A DNA stretch of 64,000 nt, from assembly GCA_034509735.1 (NCBI GenBank), contig JACGWO010000011.1, positions 22,304,979 through 22,368,978 of the forward strand, given 5' to 3'. This DNA comes from Sesamum alatum. Lineage: Eukaryota > Streptophyta > Magnoliopsida > Lamiales > Pedaliaceae. The notes beneath the pieces were generated by a model. It had not been told where the DNA came from, did not search any database, and was given only the letters and a program-made list of their open reading frames with translations. This document shows, in pieces, positions 57,503 to 64,000 of this stretch (within the stretch, counting starts at the first letter, position 1; every line of letters begins with the position of its first letter). The position numbers and the translations under genes are program-made.

Positions 57503-58044
57503 ATTTATTATTAAGGCAAAATTATGATTTTACAATATTTAAGCGTCTCGGTACATATAATTGATCCTCCCCGTTATATAAATATTCTAGTAAGAGAATT
57601 TGCACATAAATTTTTGTTTTCCAAACGTAAGATTTTGTATTTTTATTTATCTTTTTTCTCCTTTATAGTTGCACGAAATTTCACAATAATTTACGCATCC
57701 CTCTTACACCACAATTTGCATTGCCATTTATGATTGATTTTTTTTTTCTCAAATCAAGTTTCATTGAATTAAATTAATCACAATGATACATTTATAATAT
57801 AATTTTTATTTTTATTTTAAAAAATATTATACACGAATAACACGATCAATATATTATACTTGACGTATAATCTATAAAAATCTCGTCAAAATATGTTTGA
57901 GTTAGAATTTTTCATAATTTTTTACACCTACGAACTAAAATTCTCTTGGTATACATTGACTTAGCGCCATTGTCCGTAGTACGTGCAATTTCCCAATTCT
58001 TACAATTTCTTGTCACATTGAAAGAAACGTCGGACAATCAAACC

Positions 58045-58221
58045 ATGGGTCTTAATTCCGCCGGCGCCGGTTTGCTTCCTAAATCTGACGACAACAACAA
58101 CAACGTCAAACCACGAGGCTGCACGTGGGTTTGGGAATCGTGTTGTGGTTTGTTTGGCATTTTCTGTTGGCCCAACACTCTGTGTCTGTCTCCAGTACGT
58201 AGTAGTAGTAGTATAGTTCGG
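58045..58221 (+). CDS. Unrecognised small ORF, about 59 codons
   Basis: ATG GGT CTT AAT ... to TAA/TAG: a 59-residue frame starting MGLNSAGAGLLPKSDD with an Asn run and a Trp/Cys-rich segment (CTWVWESCCGLFGIFCW). It stands out for higher GC and balanced composition in AT-rich surroundings. It could be a small protein, the first exon of a gene that I cannot trace, or a chance frame. No homologue recognised. Confidence 0.2.
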
Positions 58222-58544
58222 TAATCTGTAAGGACTTGATGAAGAATTGACTATTATTGTATTTGAGATCTGAACACTTTTATTTCTACTCATGGTATTG
58301 TCAAATAAATTTAATGAAAAGTAGCGCCACTTTTACCGGCTAAACTTGGATAAGGATCAGCATGGTAGTTGGGAAGGAGATCAATCATACGTGGTAGACT
58401 AGTAGGGAGTAGGGACTAGGGACCAGTCAAAGGTTGTCTTTTTTTTCAAGATTTGGTATCTCAATCTCAAACAGTGGGCTGACTAGTTGACCCACCCCGG
58501 ATATTTTATGCCACTCATTTGACTATGGTTAAAATATAATTTTT

Positions 58545-59481
58545 TTGGACTTACTCTTGTTGTGAATTTGTTGTGTTGTATGTGTGATTTGTGTTGCGAC
58601 GAAGACCCTTTTTTATAGGTATGAACAGGTTTTGAGTTACATTTTGCGATCATTTTTTATTGAGCTTGGATGCTATAGATTTTGATATGGATCGATTTCT
58701 TACAGACTGTATTTGAACCTGTTTCGATCCATTTAAAGGAATAACTATATATTTTTGTTTTGGATCAATCCATCAAGACGCATAAGATTCAAATTTCGTA
58801 CGGACTTATTGTGAATTCATTATCTTGAAAAAGATAAACCCCAAATTGGTTATGGGTTTTGATTTCGTGGGATCTGATGTTTATTTTTTTTGAATTTAGG
58901 ATCGATATAATTGGGCTGATATTGTTTGGATTATTATTGGGATTTTTAATCCCACCTCAAGAGGTGGTGTTGGGACAATTCAGGAATTACACGCCCACCC
59001 TCAATTGTGTCTACATTGATATCAAAATTTTGGAATAAATTACTAAATATAAGGCTAAAATAAATTGGTTAATAATGAAAGTCCATAACAAATTTGGGAT
59101 TTATCTATTTTCAAAATAATAATTCCACAATAGTTTTATCCAAAATTTGGTTCTTATGTGTCTTGATGGATTGATCCAGAAAAAAAATATAAAGTTATTC
59201 TTTTATTTTGGATTGACTAAATGGACCGAAGCATGTTCAAATACGACTTGCAAGGAGACTAATCCACATCAAAATATGTGGTATTTAAGTCCAATAAAAA
59301 TAAGTCTAAACTGCAAGTCAAAGTTTGCTTATGCCTGTAAAAAAGGGGGCCTTCAGACCTACAAGATAACAAATCCACAACAAAAGCAAGTTTTAAAAGT
59401 TTTTTGCCACGACAAAGCTCTGCAAACCACAACACAAATCACACATACAACACAACAAATCCACAATAAGAACAAGTCCAA
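58545..59481. mobile_element. Large foldback element
   Basis: Left arm ~58545-58880 is mirrored by ~59075-59481. Examples: TGTGTTGTATGTGTGATTTG on the left matches the complement at ~59430-59455, and TTTTGGATCAATCCATCAAG matches the complement CTTGATGGATTGATCC at ~59162. The central ~200 bp is unpaired. The right end also carries a ~65-bp direct repeat (59372-59437 and 59451-59514, GCCACGAC.AAGCTCTGCAAA). Superfamily unknown. Confidence 0.6.
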
Positions 59482-59514
59482 AAGATTTCTGCCACGACGA
59501 AGCTCTGCAAACCT

Positions 59515-60880
59515 CAAGGCCTTGATACTATATTTTCATGGTAGTTCGTGATTTTCTTCCACAAGTCTGAAGGAGATTGCCCAATCGACTCAAGAACAAG
59601 CGTAAGTTATTGGGTAAATACTTGGAGTAAAGAATCACGGGGTTATTTACATTCACAAAAATTGTGATCACTTCGCATTTAAATTATTAAACTTCATTTG
59701 TCCATATTATTTCTTGTCTCATAATTTATATTTACAAACATAAAATTTTGTGTGAGCAGTCAGGAAAAAAAAAAAAAAAAAAACACTTTGAAATAGTGGG
59801 CCACCAAGTGGGCTAAATTATTAAAAAAAAAACTATCACTAGAGGGTATTTCGGGTATTTGGTTATTGATCACTCGTAATAACCATATGAAGTAAACAAC
59901 ATATTAAATAGCCACCTTTTTATTCCCTTTTGTGATAAATATTTGAAGTGAACAAGATACATATCTTATTAAATAATTCTATCGCACATTTAATTCCATT
60001 CCATCCAAGTATCCCATCCCAAAAGATGGTTTTATTCACAAATCCATCAAAGAGATGGCAGAAAAGTTGGAACAAGGAAAGGACGGAGATTACTAGACAA
60101 CAAAACTGACCAGAAGTTAATTTCAACCTATAATGAAAGGTAAGGAGATATACTTTATTTGAGTAGCAAGAATGACAACATCTAAAGCCCCTTACTCGCC
60201 AATATGGCAACCATTGTTCATGGAGGCTTGTTAGCATTAACGGCCACGTGAGTATCACGTGGTCGTTTTGATCAAATATTTAATGATAGGATGAAAAGCG
60301 AGAATATAAGTTATTGTCCTTATATTCCCCCCTCCCCTCTCTCCTCGGAACAAAAAACGAACAAGGCCTAAGTTATATGATAAAAATAAATATTTTCCAT
60401 TTTATGTAAATCACCGAGCAACCAAGTTCTCGATGCTTTGTCAAGATTAACCACCTAAAGGAATAAAACATGAACAAAATCCTAACACAATCCATCTTAC
60501 ACATTGTATATGCTAGATTTGATGATCCAGTTGTGTTGCATTTAAGTGGTTGTTCTCCACATATTTGTCAGGGACTCAGGATTATTAATTTTCAGAGATC
60601 ACGAACTATTGACGCTTGCTTAGACGTCATCATGAATATCTTAACCAACAAACATATTTATTGATTGCTGCCAAACTAAATTGGACGGTATGAACAATTA
60701 TTCAAGTTGGCCCAATTGTGGACTAGATACGATCGGATACATAATCCCGCCAAAAAATGTATGTAGTACTATAATTATCTTTACAAACATTTGTAAAAAT
60801 TTTAACAATTAAAACAAATTAAGTTTCTTAGGGTTAGAAAAGATGATATGTGGTGGTTTGAGAAAACTATCAATACCTCT
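59515..60880. other. Intergenic DNA, no recognised gene
   Basis: A poly-A run at 59765-59783. A minus-strand frame at 60258-59920 (112 codons) and a plus-strand frame at 60470-60664 match nothing that I know. Two CACGTG G-boxes sit in one palindrome at 60242-60265. Confidence 0.35.
60242..60265. promoter_or_regulatory. Palindrome with two G-boxes
   Basis: GGCCACGTGAGTATCACGTGG contains CACGTG twice (60245-60250, 60257-60262), arranged as an inverted repeat. The start of the unassigned minus-strand frame 60258-59920 overlaps it. Regulatory role is only a possibility. Confidence 0.25.
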
Positions 60881-60923
60881 AGTTGGTATTAGAAGGTACG
60901 TATACAAGAAACCTAAAATTTAT

Positions 60924-62785
60924 CATGGACTCTCAAAATTCTCTCTCTTCTCTCGCACACACTATAGACACTGCAAACCCTAATGGTGACTTGGATGAGG
61001 GGATGGGGATCCATCAGCGGAGACCGCGACTGAATTTCGAACTCCGTCACTCTCGGTGGGGTTGGAGGGCTATGTGCCTTCCTCGGCTGATCCGGAGCAT
61101 ATTAGGGCAGGGTTTAACTTCACGGAATTTTCGAAGCGAGTCCTATCTTTTGGGGATGAAAGTTCCTTGCACACATTGGCGGATTTGTCGGTGCAATGGG
61201 TGTTCCACTTTGAGAGGTCGGTGAGGGTTGAGGGCGCTAGGGCGGAGACGGAGGTTGATGAGGTTAAGAGAGGTGCGGCGGTGAAGGAGACTAGGGTGGT
61301 TGAATGCGCTAGAGATCCGGCACTACCGTTGGTGGGGAAGGAAGATGGGCCTAGGGTTTCTGATGGCATGCATGAGGGCTTCGGGACTGTCGATGTTGCT
61401 GCGGCGGCAGTGGGTGGCCTTGAGGGAGTTCGGTTGGAGGAGATAGGAAAAGAAGGGGCTAAAGGAGATAGGCTGACGGAGAGGGGGGAGGTTCGGGGAA
61501 CGCCGACGATTCCGGAGTTGTTTATTCGGAATGTGAAGCTCAACCCTAGGGTCATGAACAACCCCACCGTTGATGGGTTCGGACAATCATCTCGAGGTAC
61601 ATTGCAATTTGTTGAACTGGAGAAGTAAAATGGGGTGCTTGTGGTTAGACCGACATCGCACATGGTGGTTGAGGGGGCAAGGCGATGGCGGTCCACGGCC
61701 TTGGGATACTTTGTCGGTAAGAAACCTTATTTTCATTATTTGAAGGAGTACGTTCGCAGCCTGTGGAAGAATGTTAAGGAGGTGGTGGCGGCTGCGAATG
61801 GGTTTTTCTTCTTCATGTTCACCTCTCAAGCGGCCATGGAATAAGTTTTAGAAGGGGGACCGTGGCTCTATGACGGCCAACCGATCTTTCTGCAGCGTTG
61901 GCGACCTAGCATTAATATGGAACATCATGACCATCGATGCAGGCAGATTTGGGTTAAACTCAAGAACCTCCCGCTTGAGTACTGAACGATTGATGGCCTT
62001 AGTGTGGTGGCCAGTAGGATTGGGCAACATTTATACCCGAATCCGATTACGATTTCTTGTTCGAGGATTGATTATGCGCGTGTGTGCATATTGGTGAACT
62101 TGGATGAACCCCTACCGAAACATGTAGTGGTAGTTAAGCCGGTGGGGGATGGTGCAGATGGGGGAGTTGTGCAGGTGGATGTGGAGTATGATTGGACACC
62201 ACCGAGGTGCAGGTTGTGTAATGTGGTCGGCCACGGGGAGGGGCATTGCCCACGTAAGAAACTGACAGCCCCTAAACGACCGGCCACGTAGGTCTTTGTG
62301 CAGAAACCAAAGCCGCATGCAGCAACCCCTAGCCATAGTTCTGAAAATTCTGAGCAGTGGCAGGTTGTCCATCACAACCTAAGGACTACATGGCCGTGTC
62401 CCCCTGCCAACACAGCCGTGTCAGAAACAAGCCCAGGCGCCCCCGCCACACGGCCGTGTCAGAAGGTCATGCAAGAGAGTCTCTCGCCACACGGCCGTGT
62501 GGCCCGGCCGTGTTTTGCGCTGTCCCGAACTCCCACTCCTCACCCCTGGGCACATGGTCGTGTCCTTCAGCAATGTCAGATGGCCACAATTCCCCACGGC
62601 CGTGTTCTCCTCTCACACGACCGTGTTCTCCCTTCGTTGCTCGAGACCCACGGAAGGGCAATGAGGTGGTGGTCTTTAATAAGTTTGACTTACTGACCGA
62701 CGAGGCGGAGACTGCTGGAGATAAAGTTGTTACTTATGCTAATCAAGGCCCTAAACAAAGCAGCCCTCAAGCGGTTACTCCATGA
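60924..62785 (+). pseudogene. LINE ORF1 (DUF4283 and zinc knuckle), degenerate
   Basis: RNA-binding ORF1 protein of a plant L1 element. From ATG 60924 the frame shifts near 61000 and continues as VGLEGYVPSSADPEHIRAGF, then an acidic linker. 61660-62120 is the DUF4283 domain (FVGKKPYFHYLKEYVRSLW, GGPWLYDGQPIFLQRW, IWVKLKNLPLEY). 62190-62260 is a CCHC knuckle (CRLCNVVGHGEGHC). 62385-62640 carries the ACACGGCCGTGT palindrome array. The C-terminus (EVVVFNKFDLLTDEAE) ends at TGA 62783-62785, after another frame change. Stops at 61626 and 61842 and the frame changes make it non-functional. Confidence 0.82.
62385..62630. repeat. Eight copies of the palindrome ACACGGCCGTGT
   Basis: Copies or near copies start at 62388, 62410, 62448, 62489, 62503, 62552, 62594 and 62615, with irregular spacing of 14-49 bases. 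They are read in different frames, so the conserved unit is the DNA (or RNA) palindrome and not a peptide. Confidence 0.9.
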
Positions 62786-64000
62786 TAAATGTTGCATGTT
62801 GGAACGCACGTGACCTTAACAAGCGAGACCACCAATATGCAGTGCAAGAGCTTGTGCGTGAATTTCAATTGGTGCTACTTAGTATTCTAGAGACGAGGGT
62901 AGCATAACAGAACCTAGTGCGTGTTCGGGATTCTGTTCGGGCAGATTGGACCTGGTTTATGGATTATTCCGCTGATGGTCCGGGAAAACGAGTATGGTTG
63001 GGATGGGATCCCTCAGCAGTGAGAGTTGAAGTGTTGCAGCATGACCACCAATTTGTTCATTGTTAGGTAACTCAGTTGTGCAATTCTAGGGTTCGACTAT
63101 TTACATTTGTTTATGTTAGTATTCAGAGGACTTTATGGAATTCGCTAGTTAGCTTGGCGAAGCAGCACATGGATGATCCCTGGTTAGTGTGGGGGGATTT
63201 CAAACATGGTCATGGATGTGAGTGAGATTTTGGGGCAACATGCTAACTACAGGTTGGCTATGGCAGAATTTTGGGATTGCATCCATGCTGCCCAGCTCCA
63301 TACTATGCGGATGTGGGGTAGCCAGTATTCGTGGCATAATAGTAGCACGGGTGCCTAGAGCCTTTGGAAGCGGCTGGACCGGGTGTTGATTAATGAGGCA
63401 TGGCTAGAGCACTAGCCGGATAGGGAGTATCAATGCTCTACTCAACATATCTCCGACCATTGCCCTCTTGTGCTTAAGGATGCGGGAGCTGGACCACGCC
63501 GGGGAGGAATGTTCCGATTTGATAATTTCCTATGTCCTGATAGCTAATTCTTGATGGAGGTGAAGTGCATTTGGAGACATCGATCCACAAGACGAGGATG
63601 TTTGTTGTGGTGAAAAAACTAAAGGGTCTTAAGCCCTCTTTTCGAGCCATGCGGCGCAACAAAAGGGATTTGGCACGAAATGTCATGGAGGCTTTGGAGT
63701 TCCTTGCCAAAATCCAAGCATTATTGCTCACCATGCCACAAGATCGGTTTCTGCAATGCACGGAGAGCTCTATCGGGCTGTCTATGTTGCGGCAGTCTCG
63801 CAAAAGCAGTCTATGCTACAACAGCGGGCTAAGTTGCAATGGTTACAGGATGGGGACCAATGCACGTGGTTCTTTTTTCAGAAGATTGCTGCGGACCAAG
63901 CTCGGTATCGTATCTTACAGATTACCACCCGTTCGGGAGAGGTGGTCCATGAGGAGGCCTAGGTGATTCATGAGTTCGTGGCCTATTTTCAGACGTTGTT
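62782..64000 (+). pseudogene. LINE ORF2, endonuclease part, degenerate and incomplete
   Basis: Starts MINVACWNARDLNKRDHQ at 62782, overlapping the ORF1 stop by ATGA. Endonuclease landmarks: LETRV (~62890), a WGDFN-like site at ~63190 (disrupted by a one-base insertion), WNS/RLDRVLIN (~63335-63390), and the terminal catalytic SDHCPL (~63450-63470). In-frame stops occur at ~62906, 63064, 63356, 63412 and 63544. 63565-63960 continues with the usual linker before reverse transcriptase (LQWLQDGDQCTWFFF), and the window then ends. Confidence 0.82.

Larger units (their letters stand above)
60924..64000 (+). mobile_element. L1-type LINE retrotransposon, truncated by the window edge
   Basis: ORF1 with a DUF4283-type domain and a CCHC knuckle is followed by an ORF2 start with an L1 apurinic-type endonuclease. 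The 5' limit is uncertain (coding starts at 60924; some leader probably precedes it). Reverse transcriptase and the 3' end lie beyond base 64000. Many frameshifts and stops show that it is dead. Confidence 0.85.

Noticed and set aside
61070..61696. 208-codon minus-strand Ser/Thr/Pro-rich frame
   Set aside because: Antisense to LINE ORF1; long only because GC-rich coding DNA lacks stops on the other strand.
1..64000. tRNA, rRNA, snRNA and known miRNA genes
   Set aside because: I looked for tRNA-like A/B boxes and conserved RNA cores by eye and found none convincing; a covariance-model scan would be needed to exclude them.

Overview
This is nuclear DNA of a flowering plant, a eudicot. Genes are sparse and intron-rich. 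Four recognisable plant genes (a CNL resistance gene, NMT1, a TRB4/5-type telomere-binding gene and a plastid glyoxalase-like gene) plus a PIF-derived ALP1-like gene sit in very AT-rich DNA filled with plant transposons: Copia, Gypsy, MULE, CACTA, hAT, PIF/Tourist and L1. The mix looks like an asterid, perhaps Lamiales, but that is an impression and not a search result.

Layout. 1-2049: 3' part of a CNL (NB-ARC-LRR) gene cut by the window edge. 2.1-10.1 kb: a gene-free block of small DNA transposons, including two hAT relatives (one with a perfect 8-bp target duplication) and a 786-bp hairpin element plus two related MITEs (9-bp duplications). 10.3-11.8 kb: NMT1 (+). 13.0-17.9 kb: TRB4/5-like gene (-), six exons that I could join in frame. 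18-21.4 kb: MITEs. 21.6-27.5 kb: a decayed but nearly complete MuDR-type MULE. 27.7-30.6 kb: glyoxalase-like gene (-), five exons, with a MITE in intron 1 and a 26-bp duplication over one splice donor. 30.8-36.2 kb: Ty1-copia element (-), with 249-bp LTRs and most of gag missing. 36.8-41.2 kb: a gutted CACTA element. 41.4-43.9 kb: a MULE with ~240-bp TIRs and a perfect 9-bp duplication, carrying a decayed GRF zinc-finger/transmembrane gene. 44.8-50.4 kb: Ty3-gypsy element with 354-bp LTRs, no reverse transcriptase, and three tandem arrays in its 3' part. 52.6-54.1 kb: intact single-exon ALP1-like gene (+). 54.5-60.8 kb: nested MITEs and a large foldback. 60.9 kb to the end: an L1-type LINE, truncated by the window.

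The host genes are unrelated housekeeping, defence and chromatin genes; I see no operon-like or pathway cluster. The most distinctive content is the mobile DNA: at least six short MULE-like elements, most with perfect 9-bp duplications, several beside genes or inside other MITEs; the GRF-carrying MULE; and several palindromic arrays (an ACACGGCCGTGT array in the LINE, a 12-copy hairpin repeat in the Gypsy element) that coding does not explain. I found no convincing wholly new system. The best leads are the GRF-carrying MULE, the palindrome arrays and the duplicated splice donor.
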